Positions 9,401-16,310 of a stretch of DNA of 51,550 nucleotides are shown here, piece by piece (within the stretch, counting starts at the first letter, position 1; each line of letters opens with the position of its first letter). The stretch is from a virus, in the IMG/VR virus record IMGVR_UViG_3300013132_003493, positions 1 through 51,550 of that record. One strand, given 5' to 3'. Made by a program: the position numbers and the translations under genes. The notes beneath the pieces are model-generated. The model was not told the origin of the DNA. It made no database searches and saw only the letters and a program-made list of their open reading frames with translations.

Positions 9401-9610
9401 TGTATTGACAAATTTCTCGGGTAAAGTACCTCCGAAAAATGCCTCGAATTCATCGTAGCTTGTGATGAAAATAGGTTCAAATGCTGGACCCGTGATTGTT
9501 TCACCAACCAATCCCAAAGTTGTTACACCAACACTCTGAGATACGAAACTTAAATCTCTCTCAGAAGTGTAAACACCCGGAGAAACAAATATTTTATTTG
9601 ATACTGCCAT
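6449..9610 (-). CDS. Tail sheath protein, enlarged
   Basis: This 1053-residue contractile sheath subunit is much longer than T4 gp18 (659 residues). The N-terminus (SPGVYTSERDLSFVSQSVG, then TSYDEFEAFFGG) and the C-terminus (INVRRLLLQARKLISAVAVR, then VSNSPEDLDRNTMSGKIYL and FIDIEFLITPTG) are typical sheath family ends, which interlock neighbouring subunits. The extra length lies mostly between residues about 110 and 420, in Ser/Gly/Tyr/Asn-rich beta-type sequence (for example SGTVTGNIYSYSG), and probably forms surface-exposed domains. It is the first large gene of the tail operon after the gp15-like gene. A TATTTATG motif is 34 bases upstream of ATG 9610. A GC-rich stem-loop abuts the stop codon. 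Confidence 0.93.
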   Translation of the reverse strand: MAVSNKIFVSPGVYTSERDLSFVSQSVGVTTLGLVGETITGPAFEPIFITSYDEFEAFFGGTLPEKFVNTQIPKYELAYIAKSYLQQSNQLFVTRVLGLSGYDAGPSWSITTIANVDGSSIGFNGAPISWSVDFSGCTGDTAVSFITAFPSIINANLTEPYTQLNGSQTTISNDLNNQLLDLIDNGGVGSGSSISYFGTVTDAAYNFLSPVYTAETNVFGVSGLSQSVADYTSPNNDAWYYSNFDITTGNNYSGYSFYSIVNNFEDLGSGCYSGTVTGNIYSYSGTAFADWNNLVVATLRSRGISLYGGSNDGPQYTVSGLTDVIIDNSGIYSGISSSPYATFNISGMTTDGTDFAFTTSLNSSDQNYITKVFGGTNFGKPRNEVPLFVEETFQNMLNLGYNKGLIRGLNSTFVALPGLRYSPNTDTIAYYLEKYQSPESPWVVSELRGTTVDRLFKVISIADGNTANTQIKISIQNISFNNGTFDLGVRSFFDTDANPVYLEKYTNCSMDPGNNNYVGVQVGTADGEYALNSKYIMLELNETAPIDALPCGFEGYVIREYGNATPPYPVYKTSYDFPGEVVGNPPFNVPAGPNPIISPGDNVRRTFLGISSQIGYDPDFYQYKGKQVPSNLCIETDALRWNYVTKGFHMDSGATVVTITTGPTAGTPAFDCGDASFQSDPQNPTNPYYTIQARKYSFLLQGGFDGWDIYRENRTNDDRYMIGGSLWQKGACPSTRYPLATGWGAFKTTTQEGFAEFSNSDYYAYLLGIATFNNPEAVNINVFATPGIDYVNNSNLVEQAIDMVTFQRADSIYIVTTPDCNVYIPTQTDNIIPPTQAVDRLDQTGIDSNYTATYYPWILVRDTVNNTQIYIPPTNEVCRNLALTDNISFPWFATAGYTRGLVNAVKARIKLTQDQRDTLYQGRINPIATFSDVGTVIWGNKTLQIADTALNRINVRRLLLQARKLISAVAVRLLFEQNDAKVRQDFLDSVNPILDAIRRDRGLYDFRVTVSNSPEDLDRNTMSGKIYLKPTKALEFIDIEFLITPTGASFENI

Positions 9611-9644
9611 TTTATTTTATGTTCAATAAAATTTATTTTTATTA

Positions 9645-9652
9645 CATAAATA
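9645..9652 (-). promoter_or_regulatory. Late-promoter-like motif TATTTATG
   Basis: Minus-strand TATTTATG lies 34 bases before the sheath ATG at 9610, in an AT-rich gap of 121 bases that also holds the plus-strand signals for the small gene at 9732. Confidence 0.5.
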
Positions 9653-9688
9653 TTCAGCAAAAAGACAAAAACTTTACTTTGTCTAATC

Positions 9689-9696
9689 TATTTATA
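9689..9696 (+). promoter_or_regulatory. Late-promoter-like motif TATTTATA
   Basis: Plus-strand TATTTATA lies 35 bases before ATG 9732. It points away from the sheath gene, so the gap 9611-9731 carries divergent copies of the motif. Confidence 0.45.
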
Positions 9697-9701
9697 AAAT
9701 G

Positions 9702-9725
9702 GGTAGATTTTATTCTACCTTTTTT
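9702..9725 (+). terminator. Leader hairpin with T-tract (possible attenuator)
   Basis: GGTAGA (9702-9707) pairs with TCTACC (9714-9719), followed by six T (9720-9725). It lies between the promoter-like motif at 9689-9696 and the start of the small gene at 9732, so a transcript from that motif would meet it at once. It may be an attenuator or simply a terminator protecting the sheath leader from plus-strand transcription. The stem is only 6 bp. Confidence 0.4.
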
Positions 9726-9731
9726 CTACCT

Positions 9732-9887
9732 ATGGATAAAACAATCAAGAACCTCAAAATTTCAATAGAAACTCATAAAGTCTTAAAAGATTATTGTGAT
9801 AAGAAAGGTATTAAGATGTATAGATTCTTAGAAAACCTTATTTTAGAAAATTGTAAAGAAAAAACTGACATTTACGGAGAATCATAG
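9732..9887 (+). CDS. Small ribbon-helix-helix (CopG/Arc-like) protein
   Basis: This 51-residue protein has the Arc/CopG pattern: a short strand KNLKISIE, helix THKVLKDYCDKKG, then helix IKMYRFLENLILENCKEK. Such proteins dimerise through the strand, which enters the DNA major groove, and usually act as repressors. ATG 9732 is chosen over an in-frame ATG at 9699 because the latter would read through the leader hairpin and because the RHH pattern begins right after 9732. It is the only plus-strand gene inside the minus-strand tail operon. It sits in the sheath upstream region and overlaps the 3' end of the gp15-like gene by 6 bases (tail to tail). A regulatory role on the sheath promoter region is an inference from position. 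Confidence 0.6.
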   Translation: MDKTIKNLKISIETHKVLKDYCDKKGIKMYRFLENLILENCKEKTDIYGES

Positions 9888-10925
9888 TAACTTGATTCCA
9901 TATTCTATTTTAGATTCTATGGAAGGATCTAAAGGCACTATATCGATTCTTAAGATATCGTTTGTGTTCACTTGAATAAAATTAACGTCAGTACCGTAGA
10001 AGTCCTCGTTGATGTAAATTTCAGATGATTCAATATTATCATTGGCAAGTAAAAAGAAATCACCAGTGTAATCAACTAAGATTGACCTTGAGGTAACACC
10101 TGAATTGAATAATATATTTTTTTGAATTTCATCAGGATTTTCTGGAAACTGATTTCTTCTCGATTTTTTTTGAGTTAGGTTCACTTCAAACGTATTGAAA
10201 ACTCGTGAGACTGCGGGAGCAACTTCGAACTCTTCTTCATCCAACAGGAAGGCTAACATAGTAAATTCGTAATTTTGAATATAAAATCTCCTACGACCTA
10301 CATCAACAACAGACTCATCACTAATGTTATTCAGAATAATTGGGATATAATGTCCATTTATTTTTCTATAGGCTTGTCGGGACGCAAATGTTTGGATTAC
10401 ATTCTTATTGAATTCATTTAGTTCACGCATTCTGTTACTCAAAAGTTTCACATTATATGTGATATCAACAGGGACAGGTTGTGGGATTTTATATATATCC
10501 AACCCTTTTACATTACCATTCCAAGTAGGAACTGCAGAATAAAAATATTCTTTTCGGTTTGGGATATTATAAATAATGGCCGGATTACTACCATATTTTA
10601 CATCAGGATTTCTAACAGTGGTGATAAACGGTAGTTGAGGATTACCATTCAAATCTTGGAAGTCCCATGTCTGAGTAAATTGGGACCAGTTTTGAGTCGT
10701 GATAATAATATCAACAGGCGGGACAATTTGACCTTCAACAATAGTTTGTAGATCCTCTTTTACAAAATCCAAAAAACCACGGTCTAAATCCGCATGTAAT
10801 AATGACTTCGGAAGATAAGTTCCATCTTCTGTAATATATTCTAATAATTGTTCCCTCCTTTGATATAATATTTTCTCAGGAGTAAGATTTATTGTTGGAA
10901 TAACTTTTTTTCTAGGTAGTGCCAT
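9882..10925 (-). CDS. Tail sheath stabiliser/completion protein, T4 gp15-like
   Basis: This 347-residue protein caps the tail and joins it to the neck in the T4 model. The central part resembles the T4 gp15 pattern that I recall: DITYNVKLLSNRMRELNEFN, then a Gln/Phe-rich helix, HYIPIILNNISDESVVDVG, and RRRFYIQNYEFTMLAFLLDE. These match gp15 segments ending in a positively charged turn followed by a strand and an acidic stretch. It is longer than gp15 (272 residues), with extra N-terminal sequence beginning MALPRKKVIPTINLTPEKIL. Its ATG overlaps the stop of the upstream neck-like gene by one base (TAATG), indicating translational coupling. It lies directly upstream of the sheath in the operon, where gp15 function is expected. 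Confidence 0.6.
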   Translation of the reverse strand: MALPRKKVIPTINLTPEKILYQRREQLLEYITEDGTYLPKSLLHADLDRGFLDFVKEDLQTIVEGQIVPPVDIIITTQNWSQFTQTWDFQDLNGNPQLPFITTVRNPDVKYGSNPAIIYNIPNRKEYFYSAVPTWNGNVKGLDIYKIPQPVPVDITYNVKLLSNRMRELNEFNKNVIQTFASRQAYRKINGHYIPIILNNISDESVVDVGRRRFYIQNYEFTMLAFLLDEEEFEVAPAVSRVFNTFEVNLTQKKSRRNQFPENPDEIQKNILFNSGVTSRSILVDYTGDFFLLANDNIESSEIYINEDFYGTDVNFIQVNTNDILRIDIVPLDPSIESKIEYGIKLL

Positions 10926-11440
10926 TATAATCCTCTAAATTCATTTTCACTAACAGGAGTCGCCGTGTATGAAAAATAAAAACCTTTATACCCACCGTAC
11001 GTGTGTTTATTATCCCAATCAGGAATACCCGCATCAACAATTGAGTAATAACGTACTTGATCCTCAGTTATCCAATACCCAATGTAGTCACCCAAATCAA
11101 TATTGACTTGTAAGTCCTCGAGTTCTTTCTTATAAACGCTAAATCGTAACAAACCGGGTTCATTCTGAATAATTTTGGAATTACCCAAAAATTGTTCGGT
11201 GGCTTCTTCAATTCGAAGGTAAACGTTTATTGAGACTGGTGCCAAAAACTGAATACCATCTTTCACAACTTCACCATAAACATCATCGTTAACGGTTTTG
11301 GTTCTATCCACTTTGTATAAAACAACTTGGAAATTCATATCTCCCTCCAACCATTCACGACCCATACCAATATCCAAGGCAAAGTCTTCACCCCCGAAGA
11401 ATTTACCCAATCTTGTAATAGGAACTTGTCTCTGTGCCAT
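10925..11440 (-). CDS. Neck-like protein (possible gp14 counterpart)
   Basis: This 171-residue protein (start MAQRQVPITRLGKFFGGED) is the first gene of the minus-strand tail operon and is coupled to the gp15-like gene. It is beta-rich with aromatic clusters (DYIGYWITEDQVRYYSIVDAG, GGYKGFYFSYTATPV). In T4-type genomes the neck gene 14 precedes 15, and the sequence looks like a short neck or head-tail connector protein, but I recognise no diagnostic motif. An in-frame ATG seven codons upstream (11461) exists. I prefer 11440 because the intervening bases form the TATTTAT promoter-like motif. The helicase gene diverges from it 42 bases away. Confidence 0.5.
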   Translation of the reverse strand: MAQRQVPITRLGKFFGGEDFALDIGMGREWLEGDMNFQVVLYKVDRTKTVNDDVYGEVVKDGIQFLAPVSINVYLRIEEATEQFLGNSKIIQNEPGLLRFSVYKKELEDLQVNIDLGDYIGYWITEDQVRYYSIVDAGIPDWDNKHTYGGYKGFYFSYTATPVSENEFRGL

Positions 11441-11447
11441 CTTACTT

Positions 11448-11455
11448 GATAAATA
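11448..11455 (-). promoter_or_regulatory. Late-promoter-like motif TATTTATC
   Basis: Minus-strand TATTTATC lies 7 bases before ATG 11440 in the divergent gap between the tail operon and the helicase gene. The short spacing would give an almost leaderless transcript. Confidence 0.45.
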
Positions 11456-11482
11456 TAACATAATTCATTATCTTTTTAGGTA

Positions 11483-13249
11483 TTGGAAGAACAAACTAAC
11501 ATATCATCAGTTGGGGTTTTAGAACGTAAAGCCTTGGAGTTATTGGAAAAATACGATGGTGCCAATAACTATATTTTGCGTTTAAAAACTAAAATGTTGG
11601 ACAATTCTAAATTTTATCCGACAAGATCCCAATCAGAATATATTATAAATTTCCATTCTAGAGTTCCGAAGGTTGCCAAAAAATGGGTTGATTTGGACCC
11701 GTATTTTGCCCAAAAATTTGCTGATGATAAATTGTTTACTACCATTCCTCAGCAAATTTACATTGAAAAACTTCTTGTTGAGAAGGACACTTCTTATCAC
11801 ATTTGGGGTAAGTTTTTTGAAAAAGATTTCGTCCATGATTTTTGGATACCAAAAGTTGCTTTAGTTAGGGACAATACTGTAAAGAATGTTGAGATTGATT
11901 ATTCAAAGTATTCTCATCGTCCTCCATTAGAGCATCAGAAGGAGGCTATTCAAAAACTATGTGAAAACAAAAAAATGATTTTGGCTGATGATATGGGATT
12001 GGGAAAGACCACATCTACCATTATCGCAGCATTGGAGACGGGATCAAAGAAAATTATGATTATTTGTCCAGCATCTCTAAAAATAAATTGGCAAAGAGAG
12101 ATTGAAAATTATACCGATCGATCAACATCTATTATTGAGGGTAAGAAATGGGAAGACTCCGATTTTGTCATAATAAACTACGACATCATTAAAAATTTCC
12201 ACAATGAAAAAAATAAAAAAGAGTCAGTTATTCTTAATTCTAAGTTTGATTTGGTCATTATCGACGAGGCCCATTACATTCAAAATAAACAAGCCCAAAG
12301 AACCAAACTCATAAACGACTTCGCGTCTAAAGTTGAACGACTTTGGTTATTGACTGGTACCCCCATCACAAGTCGTCCTATAAACTACTACAATCTTCTC
12401 AATTTAATTGACTCACCCGTTGCGGTGAATTGGATGGCGTATGTCAAGAGATATTGTAATGGATTTCAATTCCGAGCTGGTAAGAGAAAAGTGTGGAATG
12501 TCAGTGGAGCGTCAAACTTGGAAGAACTCCGAGATCGTACTAAACCACAAGTTCTTCGTCGTCTAAAGGAAAATGTACTTGACCTTCCCGATAAAATTAT
12601 CACACCAGTATACCTGAGACTTCGTTCTAAACAATATGAGGAACTAATGGGTGACTATTACGATTGGTACGATAAAAGTGGTGAGGCAGACTCTTTGACA
12701 CTTCAGTTTACCAAATTGACCCAAGTTCGTCAGTGTATCGCTCAAGAGAAAGTATCCTCAACCATTGAACTGTGTGAAAACATTATTGAACAAGACAAAA
12801 AGGTAATTGTCTTTACCAATTTTACCAAAACCCTCGAGATGATTTTGGAACATTTCGGAAAGAAGGCGGTTAGACTTGATGGATCGATGAACCAAAGAGA
12901 ACGACAAGAGGCTGTCGACAAATTTCAAAATGATGACTCGGTAAAAGTATTTGTGGGGAACATCAAAGCTGCCGGTACAGGTATTACCCTAACATCGGGT
13001 GAAGCGATAGTTATGAACGATTTATCGTTCCTTCCATCAGACCACTCACAAGCGGAGGACAGAGCATACCGCTACGGACAAAAAAATAATGTATTGGTTT
13101 ATTACCCCATTTTCGACAACACAATTGAAGGGATTATTTACGATATCCTACGTAAGAAAAAGGATATTTTTGAAACCGTGATGGGGGACAAAGAATCAAC
13201 GGGAGACTATGTTGAAGAAATTCTTAAGTCGATCAATAGTAGAAGATAA
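11483..13249 (+). CDS. SNF2-family DNA helicase/translocase
   Basis: This 588-residue superfamily 2 ATPase has the motifs in order: Q-like PPLEHQKEAIQKL, Walker A ILADDMGLGKTTSTI, Ia IICPASLKINWQRE, DEAH box LVIIDEAHYIQNKQ, motif III LLTGTPITSRP, motif IV VIVFTNFTKTLEMI, motif V AAGTGITLTSG, and motif VI SQAEDRAYRYGQKN. This is the SNF2/SMARCAL1-like layout, and the protein probably remodels forks or recombination intermediates, comparable in role (not in sequence) to T4 UvsW. The only in-frame start near the 5' end is TTG 11483, directly after an in-frame TAG. The first ATG is 37 codons later and would remove conserved-looking sequence. It is divergent from the tail operon and carries no TATTTATA motif, so it may be transcribed early. 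Confidence 0.9.
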   Translation: MEEQTNISSVGVLERKALELLEKYDGANNYILRLKTKMLDNSKFYPTRSQSEYIINFHSRVPKVAKKWVDLDPYFAQKFADDKLFTTIPQQIYIEKLLVEKDTSYHIWGKFFEKDFVHDFWIPKVALVRDNTVKNVEIDYSKYSHRPPLEHQKEAIQKLCENKKMILADDMGLGKTTSTIIAALETGSKKIMIICPASLKINWQREIENYTDRSTSIIEGKKWEDSDFVIINYDIIKNFHNEKNKKESVILNSKFDLVIIDEAHYIQNKQAQRTKLINDFASKVERLWLLTGTPITSRPINYYNLLNLIDSPVAVNWMAYVKRYCNGFQFRAGKRKVWNVSGASNLEELRDRTKPQVLRRLKENVLDLPDKIITPVYLRLRSKQYEELMGDYYDWYDKSGEADSLTLQFTKLTQVRQCIAQEKVSSTIELCENIIEQDKKVIVFTNFTKTLEMILEHFGKKAVRLDGSMNQRERQEAVDKFQNDDSVKVFVGNIKAAGTGITLTSGEAIVMNDLSFLPSDHSQAEDRAYRYGQKNNVLVYYPIFDNTIEGIIYDILRKKKDIFETVMGDKESTGDYVEEILKSINSRR

Positions 13250-13260
13250 TAAGTTGGGGG

Positions 13261-13268
13261 TATTTATA
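13261..13268 (+). promoter_or_regulatory. Late-promoter-like motif TATTTATA
   Basis: TATTTATA (preceded by G) lies 26 bases before ATG 13295 of the SOD fusion gene, just after the helicase stop. Confidence 0.5.
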
Positions 13269-13294
13269 ATTTATAAAACTATAGTACCCGAGAT

Positions 13295-14824
13295 ATGAGA
13301 AATCTTAAAAAGAAGATTCATGATATAGAACAGAACCTTCAAAACAAACAAACCATCAAAGAAGAATCCCTTCACGAAGCCAAAAAAATTAGAGCAGAAA
13401 AACTACCTTACGGATATTCAGCACTTCGTCAATTCATTGACCCTGAAACGATGAATATCCACTACAACAAACATTATAAAGGTTATATTAGCAAACTCAA
13501 CGATGCTCTAGAAGGAAAAGACTTGGGTGATATTTCACTCGAGGAAATTATCAGAACAATCGAAAGATATTCAAAGGTTGTGAGAGACAATGCTGGTGGA
13601 GCCTTCAACCACGCGATATTTTGGAAAATGTTGTCCCCCACCGAAATGGAACCAAAAGGTGAAATCCTAAAGAAAATTGATTCGAATTTCGGGTCATTAT
13701 CTGAATTCAAAAAGAAATTTGAGGATTACGCAAAGAAAAGATTCGGTTCAGGGTGGGTATGGCTTGTTCTTACCAAAAGAGGAACTCTGAAAATTATGAC
13801 AACGGCAAACCAAGACAATCCACTCATGGATGTTATCAAACAAGGTGGTTATCCACTTCTTGGTTTGGATTTATGGGAACACGCCTACTACCTCAAGTAC
13901 AGAAACAAAAGGGATGAATACATCAAAAACTTTTGGAAGGTAGTGAATTGGGATTTTGTGGATAGTGAATACCAAAGAATCACCAACAAAGGTATCAAAG
14001 AAAGTAGTACAGTAAAAAAAATATTATCAGAACAAAGAATTGCTAATCCTTGTTCAGAAAAAGATCGTGCGGTTATAAGAGAAATGTTCAATAACAATTC
14101 AGAGTTACTTGATTTGTATAGTGATGGTATAAAAAAGATTTTATCACAAGCGTTTCCCGACAAATACTATGGAGCAGGTGAATACCAAAAAGGAACCGCA
14201 CCTGGCATATACGATTTAGAAAAACCAGGTAGATCAATTATCAACTACCTCAACACAAATTACAGTACATTTTGTCCCCTACTCAAAGATTTGAATAGGG
14301 TGTTGGAAGTTTATAATAAAAAACCAATAGAATTTGAAGGTGTATCACCAGAAGAACAAATGTTCCAAATGAGAAGAATGCTCAAGTTCATTTCCGAACT
14401 AAAGGAAAGAATATTTGATCCAAACGCAAGAACATTCCAAACCATATTTCAAATACTAAACGCAACATCAAACAAAGGTTCCAAAACCGAAGACATAGTT
14501 GAGAAGAAATTCAAACAAAAATTTGGTCCCGAAAATATAAAAAAAATTGGTGCTTTGGGAAGCAAAGAGGATATGATGGGGGTTGATATGAAAATTACCA
14601 TTAATGGTAAAGAACATACTGCACAGGTCAAACCCTTTAATTCAATCCAAGAAATTGACGAGATGTTCAGAATTGAAGGTACAGCGAATGTAAAAAAATA
14701 TAAAACTGATTGGATGGTCTTTGTCAAAAGAGGAAGGGAGTTTGTAATCTTCGACAACCGAAATGCTCAGATAATAGACGGAACATATAATTTCCCAAAA
14801 GACTCTCTATTGTACCAATTCTAA
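13295..14824 (+). CDS. Superoxide dismutase (Mn/Fe type) fused to a nuclease-like C-terminal region
   Basis: This is a 509-residue fusion. Residues about 35-225 are a full Mn/Fe superoxide dismutase: LPYGYSALRQFIDPETMNIH, ligands His56, His106 (AFNHAIFW), Asp192 and His196 (LGLDLWEHAYYLKY), and FGSGWVWLV. All four metal ligands are present. Gln173 in TANQDNPLM and Gly in the AFNH region resemble Mn-type rather than Fe-type enzymes. Residues 226-390 are helical and unrecognised. Residues about 395-509 contain Glu403, GSKEDMMGVDMKI (Asp431) and HTAQVKPF (Gln444-x-Lys446), the spacing of a PD-(D/E)xK-type nuclease core with Gln for the acidic residue. A charged 30-residue N-terminal helix precedes the SOD. 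ATG 13295 follows a TATTTATA motif, so it may be a late or virion-associated protein. The SOD call is near certain; the nuclease call is tentative. Confidence 0.88.
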   Translation: MRNLKKKIHDIEQNLQNKQTIKEESLHEAKKIRAEKLPYGYSALRQFIDPETMNIHYNKHYKGYISKLNDALEGKDLGDISLEEIIRTIERYSKVVRDNAGGAFNHAIFWKMLSPTEMEPKGEILKKIDSNFGSLSEFKKKFEDYAKKRFGSGWVWLVLTKRGTLKIMTTANQDNPLMDVIKQGGYPLLGLDLWEHAYYLKYRNKRDEYIKNFWKVVNWDFVDSEYQRITNKGIKESSTVKKILSEQRIANPCSEKDRAVIREMFNNNSELLDLYSDGIKKILSQAFPDKYYGAGEYQKGTAPGIYDLEKPGRSIINYLNTNYSTFCPLLKDLNRVLEVYNKKPIEFEGVSPEEQMFQMRRMLKFISELKERIFDPNARTFQTIFQILNATSNKGSKTEDIVEKKFKQKFGPENIKKIGALGSKEDMMGVDMKITINGKEHTAQVKPFNSIQEIDEMFRIEGTANVKKYKTDWMVFVKRGREFVIFDNRNAQIIDGTYNFPKDSLLYQF

Positions 14825-14832
14825 TAATTAGA

Positions 14833-14840
14833 TATTTATT
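14833..14840 (+). promoter_or_regulatory. Late-promoter-like motif TATTTATT
   Basis: TATTTATT lies 16 bases before ATG 14857, in the 32-base gap after the SOD fusion gene. Confidence 0.5.
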
Positions 14841-14856
14841 AGAAAAAAGTAGTCTG

Positions 14857-15975
14857 ATGGCAGTTATACCAGAACCAGAAAGAACCAGGTTATATAATAG
14901 AATCCTGAATTTATTGGGGGCTCCTCTTAGAGCCGTAGAATTGGAATACGAAATGATGGATTCCCTTTTAGAATTATCAATTCAAGATTATGCCGAATAT
15001 GTTCAGGATTGGTTGATTGAATCTCAATGGACTACCCTTTACGGTTTGAACTTGGATACACAGTCTTTGGCAAATGCTTTGGTTAGAAGATCTTTGGATT
15101 GGGAAACACAATACACATACGCCTATTCAAAAATTGCTGGTTTACAAAATGCCGGTCCGTGGGTACTAAAAAGGGATTATATCAGTTTGGTACCTAATCA
15201 ACAAATTTATGAAATTCCGGCATGTAGGGAGATCAATCAACTATTATGGTATTCTCCAACTGAAATGAATAACATGATGTTTGATCCATGGTCTTTCGGT
15301 GCTCTTGGTGGTGCCGGAGGATTGGGAGGGCCAGGTGGATTTGCTCAATCAGGATATGGTGGTGGGGGATACTTCTTTTTTTCATCATATGATGTAATGT
15401 CTCGTCTACAAGATATAAACGTAAAAAGAAGACTAATCCAACCCGATTTACAATACCAAGTAACTGCACTTCCTGACGGAAAACACGCGATTTGGTTGTT
15501 CAATACACCGGGTGGAAGGTTTGATTTTGGAGATTCTGAACTTATGAGAGGTCAAGTTTGGTATTGGTATTATGAAGTATGTGAAGATGAAAGAGATCTT
15601 TGTCTACAAGACAATCCTGATATTGTAAGACTTCCATCGGACATTCCATTGGATACCATCAATTGGGACGATCTTAATGAACCAGCAAGAATTTGGGTTA
15701 GAAGATGGTTTACCGCATATTGTAAAGAAACTTTAGCACGTGTAAGAGGTAAATTTAGTGGTAATCTAAAAACACCTGATAGTGAGGTTCAAATGGACTA
15801 TCAATCTTTACAAACTGAGGCTAAAGATGAAAAGGTAACTCTTTTGACTGAATTACAAGGAAGGTTAGAAAGATTACGACCTGAAAATCAAATGAAAAAA
15901 GAGGCTGAAATTGCAACCAATTTGAATACTCAATTGAAATTCAGACCTATGACAATACCAATTACTGTAGTATAA
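14857..15975 (+). CDS. Neck/head completion protein (T4 gp13-like, tentative)
   Basis: This 372-residue protein has the N-terminal pattern RTRLYNRILNLLGAPLRAVELE, followed by MDSLLELSIQDYAEYVQDWLI. This resembles neck proteins of T4-type phages, which begin with a helix pair around a small acidic segment. A Gly-rich loop (GALGGAGGLGGPGGF, residues about 147-165) interrupts the middle. The C-terminal half contains INWDDLNEPARIWVRRWFTAYCKETLARVRGKFSGN and LLTELQGRLERLRPENQ, helical and typical of connector proteins. It is coupled to the next gene by a one-base overlap (TAATG). The gp13 assignment is by recalled pattern and by the nearby gp15-like gene, although that gene is on the other strand. 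It could be another connector. Confidence 0.5.
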   Translation: MAVIPEPERTRLYNRILNLLGAPLRAVELEYEMMDSLLELSIQDYAEYVQDWLIESQWTTLYGLNLDTQSLANALVRRSLDWETQYTYAYSKIAGLQNAGPWVLKRDYISLVPNQQIYEIPACREINQLLWYSPTEMNNMMFDPWSFGALGGAGGLGGPGGFAQSGYGGGGYFFFSSYDVMSRLQDINVKRRLIQPDLQYQVTALPDGKHAIWLFNTPGGRFDFGDSELMRGQVWYWYYEVCEDERDLCLQDNPDIVRLPSDIPLDTINWDDLNEPARIWVRRWFTAYCKETLARVRGKFSGNLKTPDSEVQMDYQSLQTEAKDEKVTLLTELQGRLERLRPENQMKKEAEIATNLNTQLKFRPMTIPITVV

Positions 15976-16310
15976 TGGCCATTATAAAAACACATCCCGT
16001 AGAAAAAATCATCAACGGAAACAAAGTAAGAACTTCTGAGTCTGCAATTGTTTCTGAAAAGAAATACACCACAAATGGAGAGTACTCTCTTGTTATACGA
16101 GACACACCTCACTGTGACGTGTATCTAAATTCTTCCACGACAGATAAGATCAAAATAAAGGCTATGACTGAGATTTTGATCAGACCCGATAAGGGTAGAA
16201 TTGACGAAGAATGGGATGAAATCCTATTAGATCGTGGTGCTTGTATCGAATTAGTGAACATCAATCAGGGATGGTATATCCTTTCCTCTGATGGTGTTAA
16301 ATTGTGGTAA
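15975..16310 (+). CDS. Unknown 111-residue protein coupled to the neck-like gene
   Basis: The protein starts MAIIKTHPVEKIINGNKVR and is predicted mostly beta: YSLVIRDTPHCDVYLNSST, KIKIKAMTEILIRPDKG, CIELVNINQGWYILSSDG. I do not recognise a family. The alternating strands and small size suggest a virion accessory protein or a small OB/SH3-like domain. It overlaps the upstream gene by one base, so the two are translationally coupled. Its last 20 codons are complementary to the final codons of the DNA polymerase gene. A weak terminator hairpin spans its stop codon. Confidence 0.6.
   Translation: MAIIKTHPVEKIINGNKVRTSESAIVSEKKYTTNGEYSLVIRDTPHCDVYLNSSTTDKIKIKAMTEILIRPDKGRIDEEWDEILLDRGACIELVNINQGWYILSSDGVKLW

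Noticed and set aside
13295-14824. Possibility that the SOD fusion is two genes joined by error
   Set aside because: The frame is open across 509 codons with no start codon and ribosome site at the junction; a single gene is the simplest reading, though read data should confirm.
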